From positions 1 through 64,000 of the forward strand of contig SMDE01000001.1 of NCBI GenBank assembly GCA_004346725.1: a stretch of 64,000 nt of DNA, in the 5' to 3' direction. Positions 41,360-53,173 of this stretch are shown here, one piece after another. Within the stretch, counting starts at the first letter, position 1, and each line of letters begins with the position of its first letter. The notes beneath the pieces are model-generated. The model did not search any database, was not told where the DNA came from, and was given only the letters and a program-made list of their open reading frames with translations. The position numbers and the translations under genes are program-made. The DNA is from Phytobacter diazotrophicus. Lineage in GTDB: Bacteria > Pseudomonadota > Gammaproteobacteria > Enterobacterales > Enterobacteriaceae.

Positions 41360-41504
41360 GGTCGAAACCTTCCATTGTTGGCCGGCGAAACAAGGCTCGC
41401 CAGCATCCAGTGACATAACGTGGACTTTGGTTCCATTAACTCAAGCATAGAACGTTAACGGCTAAAGCACCAAAGTAGGTGAAAAGATTCAGAATCCTGG
41501 AGGA

Positions 41505-41888
41505 TCAGCCAAATCGATGGGTGGTATCGCGTAAACGTGAAAGCCAGGCGGAGGTCTGGCTTTCGTCATCCTGTAACGCGACGATGTAGCCGTGGGGCAG
41601 TGTTCTGTCCAGCACTTCCTTGGCGGCAGCGCTCTGGGCACTGGACTCAAATTTGATTAACAGCGTGTCGTTTTGCGGCGTAATGCTTTTGAAATGGATG
41701 CCGTTTGCGTCCAGATGATGCCAAATGGAAAAACCATCCGGCACGCTTGTGTTCTGTGCGATTGGGCGTATCGCCAGCGTAGACTCACGGTTTTGCAGTG
41801 TCACCCAACCCAAAAAGAGTACGCTGAACAGCGCCATTGCGGCGATGCCCATAAAAAACCAGCGCAGGAAGGGACGTTGCGATTCCAT
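41505..41888 (-). CDS. mzrA: EnvZ/OmpR modulator MzrA
   Basis: MzrA is a small inner-membrane protein that links CpxAR output to EnvZ by binding EnvZ and raising phospho-OmpR. The product has 127 residues, as in E. coli. One transmembrane segment (about 13-31) precedes a periplasmic domain with PDGFSIWHHLDANGIHFKS. Its start overlaps the yqjA stop by one base, so the two form an operon, in agreement with Cpx control of yqjA-mzrA in E. coli. Confidence 0.93.
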   Translation of the reverse strand: MESQRPFLRWFFMGIAAMALFSVLFLGWVTLQNRESTLAIRPIAQNTSVPDGFSIWHHLDANGIHFKSITPQNDTLLIKFESSAQSAAAKEVLDRTLPHGYIVALQDDESQTSAWLSRLRDTTHRFG

Positions 41889-42553
41889 TATTGACCCCGA
41901 TTACCGTATTTTTTCTTCCACAACACTACCAGTGTGCCAACCAGGCCAATCACCAGCAGCACAACGGGAAGGAGCATCAAACAAGACATCAACGCGTCTT
42001 CATATTTACGAAACACAGGCGTTATACCCAACAAATACCCCAGTGTCGTTAGAATCAGCACCCACAACAAGCCGCTCATCCAGTTGAAAAACTGGAAGCG
42101 AGCGCTACTAAGACCCGAAATTCCGGCAATAGTTGGTAACAGTGTGCGAACAAATGCAATAAAACGCCCAATCAGCAACGCTGAGAGGCCATGTTTATGA
42201 AAAAGATGATGTGCACGTTGGTGATAATGCGCCGGAAGGTGCGATAACCAGTTTTGCACGGTTCGCGTGTTCCCCAGCCATCGGCCCTGAATATAGCTCA
42301 GCCAACAGCCCAGACTGGCGGCCGCTGTTAATAACAAAATGGTCTGTGGATAGCCCATCGCCCCTTTGGCAATCAAAACACCCACCAGCACCAGGAGACT
42401 GTCGCCAGGAAGGAAAGCGGCCGGAAGCAGGCCATTCTCAAGAAATAAGATGACAAATAACACAAAGTAGAGCATGCCAATCATGGATGGATTGGCCAGC
42501 GTTTCGAAATCCTGGCTCCAGAGGGCATGCAGCAGTTGGCTTAAAAGTTCCAT
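41888..42553 (-). CDS. yqjA: DedA-family membrane protein YqjA
   Basis: YqjA is a DedA/VTT-fold inner-membrane protein needed with YghB for proton-motive force, division and alkaline or osmotic tolerance; DedA proteins are implicated in undecaprenyl phosphate or lipid translocation. The product has 221 residues (E. coli 220). DedA signatures are [16 protein letters not shown] near 42-57 and [16 protein letters not shown] near 130-145, including the key acidic and Arg residues. It is first in yqjA-mzrA. Confidence 0.94.
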   Translation of the reverse strand: MELLSQLLHALWSQDFETLANPSMIGMLYFVLFVILFLENGLLPAAFLPGDSLLVLVGVLIAKGAMGYPQTILLLTAAASLGCWLSYIQGRWLGNTRTVQNWLSHLPAHYHQRAHHLFHKHGLSALLIGRFIAFVRTLLPTIAGISGLSSARFQFFNWMSGLLWVLILTTLGYLLGITPVFRKYEDALMSCLMLLPVVLLVIGLVGTLVVLWKKKYGNRGQ

Positions 42554-42894
42554 TCAATGTTCCTGGTACATCGGTTTACGGCACGTCGATTACCTGTAAA
42601 ACAGCACGGCGACATTATTGATAGTGACATTATGGTCGCTCGTGGCGCATTCAGCAGCCTGACTATTCCGGTAACAACGCTGTGAGCAAGCGCTAACTCA
42701 CGCAGTGGCAAAGTGCGTCCAATTGTAACAAATGCCATAGTTCTGCGGCAGAGAAATTACGCTTTGTCAGAAAATGATTTTGCTTGTCGAAAGGAGGGGT
42801 GGCGAGGGTATTTACAAAGGCTGACACTCTATACTTTTTACTGACCCTTAAGTGGCCAGGCGCAGAGGGGCTGTGCGCCTGACAGAGAAAAGCA
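42554..42894. other. yqjA upstream region and exuR terminator
   Basis: This 341-bp gap has no gene. The hairpin CAGGCGCA/TGCGCCTG (42857-42881) lies 14 bases beyond the exuR stop codon and is its probable terminator or 3' stabiliser. The rest must hold the yqjA promoter. Short GTAAA and GTAAC elements near 42596 and 42724 could be CpxR half-sites, but I do not see a clear tandem. Confidence 0.5.
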
Positions 42895-43671
42895 TTATTT
42901 TACGCCACTTGCTACGGTATCAAGGTGAACAACGGGGTTTTCCGCAAACAAATAGCGGTCAGCATTGAACTCGAAATCATCGCTGGTTTCGTTAAACAAC
43001 ATCTGTTTGGTGTTTTCCAGATGCTGCCACATCGCGACTTTAGCCGCGTGCGGGTCTTTGCGAATCAACGCCTTGAGAATTTGGTCATGATCGTCACACC
43101 AGTTATCCACGGTGCGCAAGTCGATATGGTCGTGCAGTTTTTTCCAGTACGGGTTGTGAACACGCTGGGTCCACATTTTTTCGACGATCGCCGCCAGCGC
43201 GCTGTTTTGTGTCGCCAGGGCTACCTGCACATGAAATTGTAAATCCCATTCGGAATCGCGGAAGCACTTCTCTTTACGCGCGCTTTCCTGGATTTCCATC
43301 AGTTTCATGATGTCCTGCTTAGTCACCTGGGTCGCGGCAAATTCAGCAATGTTGCTTTCAATCAATTGACGTGCCTGTAGCAGCTCAAACGGACCGTAAT
43401 TAGCAAATTCCAGCGATTCGTCAGGGGCCTGGGTATGACGAGGCTGATTGGAAATAACATGAATGCCTGAGCCTTTACGGACTTCAACATAACCTTCAAC
43501 TTCCAGCATGATGATGGCTTCACGAACCACGGTCCGGCTGACGCTTTTTTCGTCTGCAATAAAGCGCTCGGCGGGAAGTTTGTCACCCACGAGATAGACA
43601 CCCTGCTCGATCCGGCTTTTCAGCTCGGCGGCAAGTTGTTGGTACAAACGACGTGATTCAGTGATTTCCAT
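42895..43671 (-). CDS. exuR: Hexuronate regulon repressor ExuR
   Basis: ExuR is a GntR/FadR-family repressor of exuT, uxaCA and related genes, released by hexuronates. The product is 258 residues from the ATG at 43671 (E. coli 258) with GGAG upstream; five more codons are open. A winged helix-turn-helix lies at residues 9-75 ([22 protein letters not shown]), and an FCD effector domain at about 95-225. It follows exuT on the same strand, after a terminator. Confidence 0.95.
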   Translation of the reverse strand: MEITESRRLYQQLAAELKSRIEQGVYLVGDKLPAERFIADEKSVSRTVVREAIIMLEVEGYVEVRKGSGIHVISNQPRHTQAPDESLEFANYGPFELLQARQLIESNIAEFAATQVTKQDIMKLMEIQESARKEKCFRDSEWDLQFHVQVALATQNSALAAIVEKMWTQRVHNPYWKKLHDHIDLRTVDNWCDDHDQILKALIRKDPHAAKVAMWQHLENTKQMLFNETSDDFEFNADRYLFAENPVVHLDTVASGVK

Positions 43672-43748
43672 ATGCGCTCCAGGCAAGATAAGGCATTAGT
43701 AGATTTGTTATACCACTTTTACGCCATTCTCACCACAACAAGGCAAGA

Positions 43749-43778
43749 AAAAGCCGCCCGAAACGGTGGGCGGCTTTT
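43749..43778 (-). terminator. exuT terminator
   Basis: AAAAGCCGCCC-gaaacggt-GGGCGGCTTTT lies 29 bp beyond the exuT stop codon; on the minus strand the stem is followed by TTTTTCTT. Confidence 0.82.
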
Positions 43779-43807
43779 GGGAAACAGTAGTACGAAGAAG
43801 GCGTGTA

Positions 43808-45109
43808 CTAGCTTTGTGTTGCGGTACCGCCGACCGCACTTTCCTGCGCTAATTCACTGGCGGATTTACTTTTCAGCACCGTCCAGATAACTACCGCACC
43901 GAGCAGGTCGAACAGGGCCAGCACGGCGAACAGCGGGCTAAAGCCGATGGTGTCAGCCAGCGCACCTACCACCAGAGCGAACATGGTACTTGCTGTCCAC
44001 GCCGCCATACCGGTCAGACCGTTCGCGGTTGCCACTTCGTTACGACCAAACACGTCGGAAGACAGGGTAATCAATGCACCGGACAGAGACTGGTGAGCAA
44101 AGCCACCAATACACAGCAGGCCGATTGCAACATACGGGCTGGTGAACAGACCGATCATGCCTGGGCCGATCATCAGCAGCGCACCCATGGTCACTACCAT
44201 TTTACGGGAAACAATCAGGTTCACACCGAACCAGCGCTGGAACAGCGGCGGCAGGTAACCACCGACGATACAGCCCAGGTCAGCGAACAGCATTGGCATC
44301 CAGGCGAACATGGCGATTTCTTTCAGGTTAAAGCCGTAGACTTTGAACATGAACAGCGGGATCCAGGCGTTGAACGTACCCCATGCCGGTTCTGCCAGGA
44401 AACGCGGCAGTGCAATACCCCAGAACTGACGGGTGCCCAGAATCTGCAGGACGGACATTTTCTTGCCGTTGAAGGTCTGGTGCTGTGCTTCCTGACCGCC
44501 AATGATGTATTCGCGTTCTTCTTCGGTCAGTTTTTTCTGATCGCGCGGGTGTTTGTAGAAAACCAACCATGCCATTGCCCAGGCGAAGCTCAGTACGCCA
44601 GAGATAATGAACGCGAGCTGCCAGCTATGCATGACGATTGCCCACACGACCAGCGGCGGTGCAATCATCGCACCAATAGAAGAACCGACGTTGAAGTAGC
44701 CCACTGCGATAGAACGTTCTTTCGCCGGGAACCACTCAGAAGCCGCTTTCAGGCCCGCCGGAATCATTGCCGCTTCGGCAGCACCAACGGCACCGCGCGC
44801 CAGCGCCAGACCACCCCAACTGCCTGCCAGCGCAGTAGCGCCACAGAAGATGGCCCAGGTCACGGCGAACACTGCGTAGCCGATCTTGGTGCCCAGGATG
44901 TCCAGTACATAACCTGCGACTGGCTGCATGATGGTATAAGCCGCCGAGTAAGCCGCAATAATGTAAGAGTATTGCTGTGTGGAGATATTCAACTCTTGCA
45001 TCAGCGTGGGCGCTGCCGCAGCAATCGTGTTACGCGTCAAGTAACCCAGCACGGTGCCGATCGTCACCAGCGCTATCATGTACCAACGTAACCCTTTAAT
45101 TTTACGCAT
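43808..45109 (-). CDS. exuT: Hexuronate transporter ExuT
   Basis: An MFS proton symporter for glucuronate and galacturonate. The product has 433 residues (E. coli 432), with twelve hydrophobic segments. Features are LGYLTRNTIAAAAPTL in TM1 and ARGAVGAAEAAMIPAGLKAASEWF in TM4. It diverges from uxaCA across a 455-bp control region with CRP and ExuR-like sites. Confidence 0.96.
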   Translation of the reverse strand: MRKIKGLRWYMIALVTIGTVLGYLTRNTIAAAAPTLMQELNISTQQYSYIIAAYSAAYTIMQPVAGYVLDILGTKIGYAVFAVTWAIFCGATALAGSWGGLALARGAVGAAEAAMIPAGLKAASEWFPAKERSIAVGYFNVGSSIGAMIAPPLVVWAIVMHSWQLAFIISGVLSFAWAMAWLVFYKHPRDQKKLTEEEREYIIGGQEAQHQTFNGKKMSVLQILGTRQFWGIALPRFLAEPAWGTFNAWIPLFMFKVYGFNLKEIAMFAWMPMLFADLGCIVGGYLPPLFQRWFGVNLIVSRKMVVTMGALLMIGPGMIGLFTSPYVAIGLLCIGGFAHQSLSGALITLSSDVFGRNEVATANGLTGMAAWTASTMFALVVGALADTIGFSPLFAVLALFDLLGAVVIWTVLKSKSASELAQESAVGGTATQS

Positions 45110-46977
<1,868 letters not shown>

Positions 46978-46994
46978 GGCCGTTTGAGGTTGAT

Positions 46995-48482
46995 ATGCAA
47001 TACATCAAGATCCACTCGCTGGATAATGTCGCGGTAGCGCTGGCGGATCTCGCCGAAGGCACAGAGGTTGTGGTTGACGGTCATGAGATTCTGCTTCGTC
47101 AGGCAGTGGTACGCGGACATAAATTTGCCCTGCAGGCCATCCCGACGGGCGAGAATGTTGTTAAATATGGTCTTCCTATCGGCCATGCCACAACAGATAT
47201 CGCCGCAGGTGAACACATACATTCTCACAATGTGCGTACCAATCTGAGCGATTTGGATGAGTATAGCTATCAACCTGATCTCATTGGTGAAAATGCACCG
47301 GCGGCCGATCGCGACGTTCAGATCTACCGCCGTGCAAACGGGGGGGTTGGGGTTCGCAACGAATTGTGGATCCTGCCGACAGTAGGCTGTGTTAACGGCA
47401 TCGCCCGTCAAATCCAGACCCGTTTTCTGAAAGATACGCACAACGCCGAAGATATCGACGGCGTGCACCTGTTTAGCCATACCTACGGTTGCTCACAACT
47501 GGGCGATGACCATATTAACACCCGTACCATGCTGCAAAATATGGTGCGTCACCCGAACGCGGGGGCGGTGCTGGTCATTGGTCTGGGCTGCGAAAACAAC
47601 CAGGTTGATGCGTTTCGCGAAACGCTGGGCGAATACGATCCGTCCCGCGTCCACTTTATGATCTGCCAACACCAGGACGACGAAGTGGAAGCGGGCATTG
47701 AGCATCTGTACGAATTGTACGAAGCCATGCGCCACGACAAGCGCGAGCCCGGCAAACTGGGCGAGCTGAAATTTGGTCTGGAGTGTGGCGGATCAGACGG
47801 GCTTTCCGGTATCACAGCAAACCCGATGCTGGGACGTTTTTCTGACTACATTATCGGTAACGGCGGCACCACGGTATTAACCGAAGTGCCGGAAATGTTC
47901 GGTGCAGAACAGATTCTGATGAGCCATTGCCGCGACGAAGAGACCTTCGAGAAGACGGTCACCATGGTGAACGACTTCAAACAGTACTTTATCGCGCATA
48001 ACCAGCCGATCTACGAAAACCCATCGCCGGGTAACAAAGCAGGCGGCATCACGACGCTGGAAGAAAAATCGCTTGGCTGTACACAAAAAGCGGGGGCCAG
48101 CCAGGTGGTCGACGTGCTCCGTTACGGCGAGCGCCTGAAAACCCACGGACTCAACCTGTTGAGCGCGCCGGGTAACGATGCGGTTGCAACCAGCGCACTG
48201 GCAGGGGCGGGTTGCCACATGGTGCTGTTCAGTACCGGACGCGGCACCCCTTACGGCGGCTTTGTTCCGACAGTGAAAATCGCGACGAACAGCGAACTGG
48301 CGGCGAAGAAGAAACACTGGATCGATTTCGATGCGGGCCAGCTTATTCACGGAAAAACCATGCCACAGCTTCTGAGCGAGTTCGTGGATGTGATCGTGGA
48401 TTTTGCCAACGGTAAGCAGACCTGCAATGAACGCAACGAGTTCCGCGAGCTGGCTATCTTCAAGAGCGGCGTAACGTTATAA
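46995..48482 (+). CDS. uxaA: Altronate dehydratase UxaA
   Basis: UxaA dehydrates D-altronate to 2-keto-3-deoxygluconate. The product has 495 residues, as in E. coli. It has an N-terminal SAF domain (about 1-90), and a catalytic region with FSHTYGCSQLGDDH, GLECGGSDGLSG and NPSPGNKAGGI, parallel to GarD in this window. Its stop codon abuts an ERIC element, and a strong terminator follows. Confidence 0.97.
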   Translation: MQYIKIHSLDNVAVALADLAEGTEVVVDGHEILLRQAVVRGHKFALQAIPTGENVVKYGLPIGHATTDIAAGEHIHSHNVRTNLSDLDEYSYQPDLIGENAPAADRDVQIYRRANGGVGVRNELWILPTVGCVNGIARQIQTRFLKDTHNAEDIDGVHLFSHTYGCSQLGDDHINTRTMLQNMVRHPNAGAVLVIGLGCENNQVDAFRETLGEYDPSRVHFMICQHQDDEVEAGIEHLYELYEAMRHDKREPGKLGELKFGLECGGSDGLSGITANPMLGRFSDYIIGNGGTTVLTEVPEMFGAEQILMSHCRDEETFEKTVTMVNDFKQYFIAHNQPIYENPSPGNKAGGITTLEEKSLGCTQKAGASQVVDVLRYGERLKTHGLNLLSAPGNDAVATSALAGAGCHMVLFSTGRGTPYGGFVPTVKIATNSELAAKKKHWIDFDAGQLIHGKTMPQLLSEFVDVIVDFANGKQTCNERNEFRELAIFKSGVTL

Positions 48483-48608
48483 GTTACCCTTCATCTTTCG
48501 CGCTACAGCGGTGTTGGCTACATCCACTCACCCCGGTCACTTACTTATGTAAGCTTCCGGGGGGTCCGGACTTGCCGCCTGGCTGTAGTACGACATCTTT
48601 TGGGTAAC
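48483..48608. repeat. ERIC (IRU) element, 126 bp, after uxaA
   Basis: The terminal arms GTTACCC/GGGTAAC and inner arms CTACAGC/GCTGTAG flank the ERIC core CTCACCCCGGTCAC, TTACTTATGTAAGC and TTCCGGGG, with GTTGGCTAC and CTTGCCGCC. It begins on the base after the uxaA stop codon, inside the transcript and before the operon terminator. Confidence 0.92.
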
Positions 48609-48625
48609 ACAGCAGTAGAATTAAA

Positions 48626-48663
48626 AAACGACGTTTCATATTATGAAGCGTCGTTTCTTTTTT
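48626..48663 (+). terminator. uxaCA terminator
   Basis: AAACGACGTTTCAT-att-ATGAAGCGTCGTTT is a 14-bp stem with one mismatch, followed by CTTTTTTT. Confidence 0.85.
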
Positions 48664-48686
48664 GGTGTCATTAACAAGGATCCTCC

Positions 48687-49241
48687 ATGAGCGCGTATTG
48701 GTTAGCCCAGGGCGTTGGTGTACTTGCTTTTCTTATTGGTATTACCACGTTTATTAACCGCGACGAAAAACGCTTCAAACTCCAGCTTTCCCTTTACAGC
48801 GCCACCATCGGCGCGCATTTCTTTCTGATGGGCGCACTGCCTGCCGGTATGAGCGCAGAACTCAACGCCATACGCACAATTATCTCCATGCATACCCGCA
48901 AGCTGTGGGTTATGGCTGTATTTATTGCGCTGACGCTGTTTTTTGGTTTGATAAAATTACACCACCCGGTCGAACTGCTGCCGATTATCGGTACGGTTGC
49001 CAGTACCTGGGCGCTGTTTCGCTGCAAAGGGCTTTCCGTGCGTTGCGTCATGTGGTGTTCAACCGCCTGCTGGGTTACCCATAACCTGTGGCTGGGATCG
49101 ATTGGCGGCACCCTGATCGAAGGCAGCTTCCTTGTGGTAAACGGGCTGAACATTATCCGTTTCTGGCGGATGCAAAAACGCGGCATCGACCCGTTTAAAG
49201 TCGAAACCGCGCTGCAAAAAGAGAGTACGTCTGCGCGTTAA
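48687..49241 (+). CDS. ygjV: Inner-membrane protein YgjV
   Basis: The 184-residue protein (E. coli YgjV 183) has six hydrophobic segments, and belongs to the YgjV/Imp family of unknown function. Marker segments are [17 protein letters not shown] near 19-35 and [25 protein letters not shown] near the C-terminus. AGGATCCTCC precedes the ATG. It ends 4 bases inside the convergent sstT. Confidence 0.9.
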   Translation: MSAYWLAQGVGVLAFLIGITTFINRDEKRFKLQLSLYSATIGAHFFLMGALPAGMSAELNAIRTIISMHTRKLWVMAVFIALTLFFGLIKLHHPVELLPIIGTVASTWALFRCKGLSVRCVMWCSTACWVTHNLWLGSIGGTLIEGSFLVVNGLNIIRFWRMQKRGIDPFKVETALQKESTSAR

Positions 49242-50482
49242 TCGCGCTGAGGCACTAACGACGCGCGCTCGCCGTCTGTCAGACAGGCGGCGGCGGTAAA
49301 CAGCACATCGGTTGAGGAGTTGATGGCGGTCTCGCAAGAGTCCTGCACAACGCCAATAATAAAGCCGACGGCGACGACCTGCATGGCAACATCGGCTGAA
49401 ATACCAAACAGATTACAGGCCAGTGGAATCAGCAGTAGCGAGCCGCCCGCCACTCCGGATGCACCGCAGGCACAGAGCGAAGCCACTATGCTTAACAGCA
49501 CCGCCGTGGGCAAATCTACGGCTACCCCAAGCGTATGCACCGCTGCCAGCGAAAGCACGGTGATGGTGATTGCCGCGCCTGCCATATTGACCGTCGCACC
49601 CAATGGGATCGAGACGGAATAGGTGTCTTTATCAAGCCCGAGCTTTTCGCACAACGCCATATTTACCGGAATATTCGCCGCCGAGCTGCGGGTGAAAAAA
49701 GCGGTCACGCCGCTTTCACGCAAGCAGATAAAAACAAGTGGGTACGGATTCCGGCGCATCTTCACCCAGACCAGTAGTGGATTGATCACCAGCGCAACCA
49801 GTAACATACAGCCGACCAGGACCATCAGCAGTTGCGCGTAATCCCAGAGCGCGCCAACGCCCGTTGTCGCGAGGGTGGATGCCACAAGGCCAAAAATCCC
49901 AAGCGGCGCAAAGCGAATCACTAGCGTGACCATAAACGTCACCGCTTGCGACATATCGTTGATCAGCTTCTTACTGGTATCGCTACTGTGGCGCAGGGCA
50001 AAGCCGAGACCAACCGCCCAGACCAGGATGCCGATGTAATTCCCTTTGACCAGCGAATCGACAGGGTTTGCCACGATATTCATTAGTAACCCTTCCAGTA
50101 CGCCGACAATACCGGAAGGCGCAATGACATCGGTCGCGGCCGCCACCAGATGTAGCCGGGAAGGGAACAGGAAGCTGACGATCACGGCCGTTAATGCCGC
50201 AGAGAAAGTGCCGATTAAGTAGAGCAGCAGGATAGGGCGAATGCTGATTTTTTGCCCCTGTTGGTGATTAGCCACCGAGGCCATTACAAGTACCAGCACC
50301 AGAATCGGGGCTACCGATTTTAGCGCGCCGACAAACAGCGTGCCCAGCAGGCCAACGGCGCGCGCTGAGTCAGGTGAAAGCCAGCTCAACAGGATGCCGA
50401 GTATCAGTCCGGCGAGAATTTGTTTGACGATATTACCGCGCATCACGCGTTGCAACCATGTCGTAGCGGGTTGTGTTTGCAT
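49238..50482 (-). CDS. sstT: Serine/threonine:Na+ symporter SstT
   Basis: SstT is a DAACS-family inner-membrane transporter that takes up serine and threonine with sodium. The product has 414 residues, as in E. coli. The re-entrant loop signatures are [20 protein letters not shown] (about 264-283) and [20 protein letters not shown] (about 291-310). Hydrophobicity fits eight helices plus two hairpins. It is monocistronic. Confidence 0.95.
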   Translation of the reverse strand: MQTQPATTWLQRVMRGNIVKQILAGLILGILLSWLSPDSARAVGLLGTLFVGALKSVAPILVLVLVMASVANHQQGQKISIRPILLLYLIGTFSAALTAVIVSFLFPSRLHLVAAATDVIAPSGIVGVLEGLLMNIVANPVDSLVKGNYIGILVWAVGLGFALRHSSDTSKKLINDMSQAVTFMVTLVIRFAPLGIFGLVASTLATTGVGALWDYAQLLMVLVGCMLLVALVINPLLVWVKMRRNPYPLVFICLRESGVTAFFTRSSAANIPVNMALCEKLGLDKDTYSVSIPLGATVNMAGAAITITVLSLAAVHTLGVAVDLPTAVLLSIVASLCACGASGVAGGSLLLIPLACNLFGISADVAMQVVAVGFIIGVVQDSCETAINSSTDVLFTAAACLTDGERASLVPQRD

Positions 50483-50600
50483 ACCTTTTCCTTGGTTTTA
50501 TTGGTGTTCCATCGGTGCTGCGCCAGCAGGCGTAACGGATGGAGTATAAAGAATTCGCTGCTCAGGGGGCTGTTTCAGGTACTGGCGGGGGAAAAAATCA

Positions 50601-50629
50601 GAAAAACGCCCTCTCCGAAAAGAGGGCGT
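50601..50629 (-). terminator. alx terminator
   Basis: On the minus strand ACGCCCTCT-tttcgg-AGAGGGCGT is followed by TTTTCTGATTTTTT, 37 bp beyond the alx stop codon. Confidence 0.82.
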
Positions 50630-50665
50630 ACCAGGGACGTTGTGACCTCAGCCCCTTAGAACTGC

Positions 50666-51634
50666 TTATTCAGCAAGCTTGCGTTTGTCGTTACGGTGAT
50701 TAACCCATGCGTTAATCAGCAGCGTTACCATAAGAATGCCACCCACGATGCCAAGCGAGATGGCAATCGGGATATGGAAGAAATCGACAATCAGCATCTT
50801 GATACCGATAAATACCAGGATCACCGACAGGCCATATTTCAGCATGGAGAAACGCTCTGCCACACCCGCCAGCAGGAAGTACATCGCGCGCAGACCCAGG
50901 ATGGCAAACAGGTTAGACGTCAGAACGATAAACGGGTCGGTGGTGACGGCAAAAATAGCCGGAATACTGTCGACCGCAAATATCACATCGCTCAGTTCAA
51001 CCAGAATCAGCACCAGCAGCAACGGCGTGGCAAACAGCAGGCCGTTCTTACGCACGAAGAAATGCTCGTTTTCGATCTTGTCCGTCATGCGCAGATGGCT
51101 GCGTAGCCAGCGGACCAGGGGTTTATCGCCAATGCCGCCTTCATCTTCTTTTGCCAGCGCCATTTTCACACCCGTGAACAGCAGGAAGGCACCAAAGACA
51201 TACAGCAGCCATTCGAACTGAGAGATAAGCCAGCTTCCGGCGAAGATCATGATGGTACGCAGGACGATCGCGCCGAGCACGCCGTAGATCAGTACGCGAC
51301 GTTGCAGCGCAGCAGGTACCGAGAAGTAGCTGAACAGCATCAGCCAGACAAAGACGTTATCCACCGCCAGCGCTTTTTCAATCAGGTAACCGGTCAGGAA
51401 TGCCAGTGCCTGGGTGTCGGCAACGGCGCGGCCCTCGTTTTGTACCAGATACCACCAGAAGGCAGCGTTAAATAAGAGAGAAAGACTAACCCAGACCAGC
51501 GACCAGACGGCCGCCTGTTTCATGGACATCGTGTGCACGCCACGTCGCCCCTGAAGCAGGAGGTCGATAGCCAGCATGATAACGACAACAACGGCGAATC
51601 CGCCCCAGAGTAGCGGTGTACCGACAGTATTCAT
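50666..51634 (-). CDS. alx: TerC-family membrane protein Alx
   Basis: Alx is induced by alkaline pH and manganese in E. coli, and is implicated in Mn2+ export or homeostasis. The product has 322 residues (E. coli 321), with about nine hydrophobic segments. TerC motifs are [14 protein letters not shown] near 86-99 and [25 protein letters not shown] near 210-234, each with membrane-embedded acidic residues. Its leader carries a yybP-ykoY riboswitch with terminator and an ERIC element. Confidence 0.95.
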   Translation of the reverse strand: MNTVGTPLLWGGFAVVVVIMLAIDLLLQGRRGVHTMSMKQAAVWSLVWVSLSLLFNAAFWWYLVQNEGRAVADTQALAFLTGYLIEKALAVDNVFVWLMLFSYFSVPAALQRRVLIYGVLGAIVLRTIMIFAGSWLISQFEWLLYVFGAFLLFTGVKMALAKEDEGGIGDKPLVRWLRSHLRMTDKIENEHFFVRKNGLLFATPLLLVLILVELSDVIFAVDSIPAIFAVTTDPFIVLTSNLFAILGLRAMYFLLAGVAERFSMLKYGLSVILVFIGIKMLIVDFFHIPIAISLGIVGGILMVTLLINAWVNHRNDKRKLAE

Positions 51635-51652
51635 GTGAGGTTCCTCAGCACC

Positions 51653-51779
51653 TTACACTTCATCCTTCTGGCTGCCTCTTTGTTGGCTTCGGCTGCTCAC
51701 GCCAGTCACTTATTTGAGTAAGCTCCTGGCGATTCTCAGTCTTGCCGCCGCGACGCATCCAGAATGATTATGTGTATAA
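51653..51779. repeat. ERIC (IRU) element, 127 bp, in alx leader
   Basis: The arms TTACAC...TTCTGG and CCAGAA...GTGTATAA enclose CTCACGCCAGTCACTTA, a turn and TAAGCTCCTGGCGATTCTC, with GTTGGCTTCGG and CTTGCCGCC. It lies between the riboswitch terminator and the alx start codon, so every full-length alx mRNA carries it just before the coding region. Confidence 0.9.
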
Positions 51780-51786
51780 ACAAAAA

Positions 51787-52003
51787 CGGCTAACGTCGAA
51801 AGACGTCAGCCGCATGCTTTAGGTGCAATTGGGTCCTCGCCTTTCGGCAAGGTCTCACTTACGTCACATGAATGACGCCCGGCGACCGGATGCTTATACC
51901 CGTTATATTTCGAACAGCCGTTGTGTGGCTGCAACTCGAAATCTTTAGGGTAGACGCATCGTAATGACGACCCACCGGCAACGAAGTTACTCCCCTTTGC
52001 TCG
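51787..52003 (-). ncRNA. yybP-ykoY Mn2+/pH riboswitch of alx (PRE/SraF)
   Basis: Read on the minus strand, GCAAAGGGGAGTAACTTCGTTGCC and the 3' GAGACCTTGCCGAAAGGCGAGG fit the conserved aptamer halves of the alx pH-responsive element, also once called sRNA SraF. The transcript ends in the terminator-like CGGCTGACGTC-tttc-GACGTTAGCCG followed by five T (51782-51812). Known behaviour in E. coli is Mn2+ binding and pH-dependent folding that opens alx expression. The long variable helix between the halves is unusual and looks ERIC-derived. Confidence 0.85.
51897..51952. repeat. ERIC-end relic inside the alx riboswitch
   Basis: TACCCGTTATATTTCGA and TCGAAATCTTTAGGGTA are inverted arms like the two termini of an ERIC, enclosing only GCC-gttgtgt-GGCTGCAAC in place of the core. 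The arms sit inside the riboswitch helix GATGC/GCATC. This looks like an internally deleted ERIC (about 56 bp) forming a riboswitch helix. Confidence 0.6.
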
Positions 52004-52007
52004 TAAC

Positions 52008-52036
52008 AAAATATGACAGGCTATTCCTCCCGTCAA
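52008..52036 (-). promoter_or_regulatory. alx promoter
   Basis: On the minus strand TTGACG (complement of 52031-52036), a 17-bp spacer and TATTTT (complement of 52008-52013) lie immediately upstream of the riboswitch. Confidence 0.65.
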
Positions 52037-52064
52037 TGATCTGTAACATCTGTTTTACATACCT

Positions 52065-53063
52065 TTACGCAGGCTGTTCCACGCTCACGTCGTCTGCCGG
52101 GAAAACCACCCCCGTTTGACGGCGGATTTCAGTCGATAGCTTCGCGGTAATACGGCTGACGGCCAGGCCTGCATGGTTGACTTCATTCTGCTCGACCAGG
52201 CTGGCGAAGGTTTCCGCCTCGTACAGCATGGTGTTGATATGTTGCGGCTGCGTCAGATCCTGGGCTTTACCGCCACGCGGCACGAAAGAGAGCTTCTGGC
52301 ATTCTGAGATCTTCTCGATTAGCAGTGCTCCCGCTTCGCCCTGAATTTCGCTTGGCAGCACCGAGTCGCTGACTTTGGAATGTTGCAGCGTGACGCTGAA
52401 ATCGCCGTAGTCGAGTACCACCACGCCATGGGCATCAACGCCACTTTCCAGCAGGCTGGCGGTGGCCTGGAGGCCCTTCGGTTCGCCCCAAAGCGCAACA
52501 GACGCCGCCAGAACATAGAAGCCGATATCCATAATTGAGCCGTTAGAGAAGGCCGGGTTAAAGGTGTTCGGGTTTTCGCCATCCAGATAGCGCTGGTAGC
52601 GCGAAGAGTACTGGCAGTAGTTGAGAAACGCTTTGCGCAGTTTGCCCGCTTTCGCCAGCGACTGTTTCAGCAGCACAAAATTGGGCAGGCTGGCGGTTTT
52701 AAATGCCTCGAACAACACTACCTGGTTCTCTCTGGCGCAGGCAATTGCCTCTTCCACTTCGCGCAGATTCGACGCCAGCGGTTTTTCGCAAATCACATGC
52801 TTTTTGTGGCTGAGAAAGAGGCGGGTTTGCGGGAAATGCAGCGAGTTAGGGCTGGCAATATAGACCGCATCAATCTCATCGCTTTGCGCCATGGCCTCCA
52901 GCGAAGTAAAAAGATGTTCGACGGGGTAATCCCTGGAGAAATCCTGCGCCTGTTCGAGGCTACGGGAGTACACCGCCGTGAGTTTATATTTGCCCGTTTC
53001 ATGGGCGGCATCGACAAACTGGCGGGTGATCCAGTTTGTGCCAATGACAGCAAAACGTATCAT
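52065..53063 (-). CDS. ygjR: Gfo/Idh/MocA-family oxidoreductase YgjR
   Basis: The 332-residue protein is close in length to E. coli YgjR. It has an N-terminal Rossmann domain (MIRFAVIGTNWITRQF), the family motif CEKPLASN near 95-102, and a C-terminal alpha/beta domain with SIMDIGFYVLAASVALWG. It is an NAD(P)-dependent oxidoreductase of unknown sugar or polyol substrate. This is the last gene in E. coli order before the accessory region. Confidence 0.92.
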   Translation of the reverse strand: MIRFAVIGTNWITRQFVDAAHETGKYKLTAVYSRSLEQAQDFSRDYPVEHLFTSLEAMAQSDEIDAVYIASPNSLHFPQTRLFLSHKKHVICEKPLASNLREVEEAIACARENQVVLFEAFKTASLPNFVLLKQSLAKAGKLRKAFLNYCQYSSRYQRYLDGENPNTFNPAFSNGSIMDIGFYVLAASVALWGEPKGLQATASLLESGVDAHGVVVLDYGDFSVTLQHSKVSDSVLPSEIQGEAGALLIEKISECQKLSFVPRGGKAQDLTQPQHINTMLYEAETFASLVEQNEVNHAGLAVSRITAKLSTEIRRQTGVVFPADDVSVEQPA

Positions 53064-53114
53064 TAAGCGAGTTCCTTTAACTGAGCACTGTCTGGCACTG
53101 TAACATGATGCGCA

Positions 53115-53136
53115 GAGATGAAAAAAGGTTCATCTC
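53115..53136. terminator. Hairpin between aminotransferase and ygjR
   Basis: GAGATGAA-aaaagg-TTCATCTC lies in the 110-bp gap. The T-tract is poor. It may mark the end of the aminotransferase transcript and the boundary between core and accessory DNA. Confidence 0.4.
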
Positions 53137-53173
53137 CCGGTTATGGAAGACGTCTCGCACGTCACTCTTTTTG

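Noticed and set aside
44093-45091. 332-codon plus-strand frame opposite exuT
   Set aside because: Gln/His/Arg-rich antisense shadow of exuT, with no motif or ribosome site.
53148-53155. Perfect 8-bp MetJ box AGACGTCT between the aminotransferase and ygjR
   Set aside because: MetJ needs at least two adjacent boxes and the flanking octamers do not match. One exact 8-mer is expected about once by chance in 64 kb, and it lies downstream of the aminotransferase.
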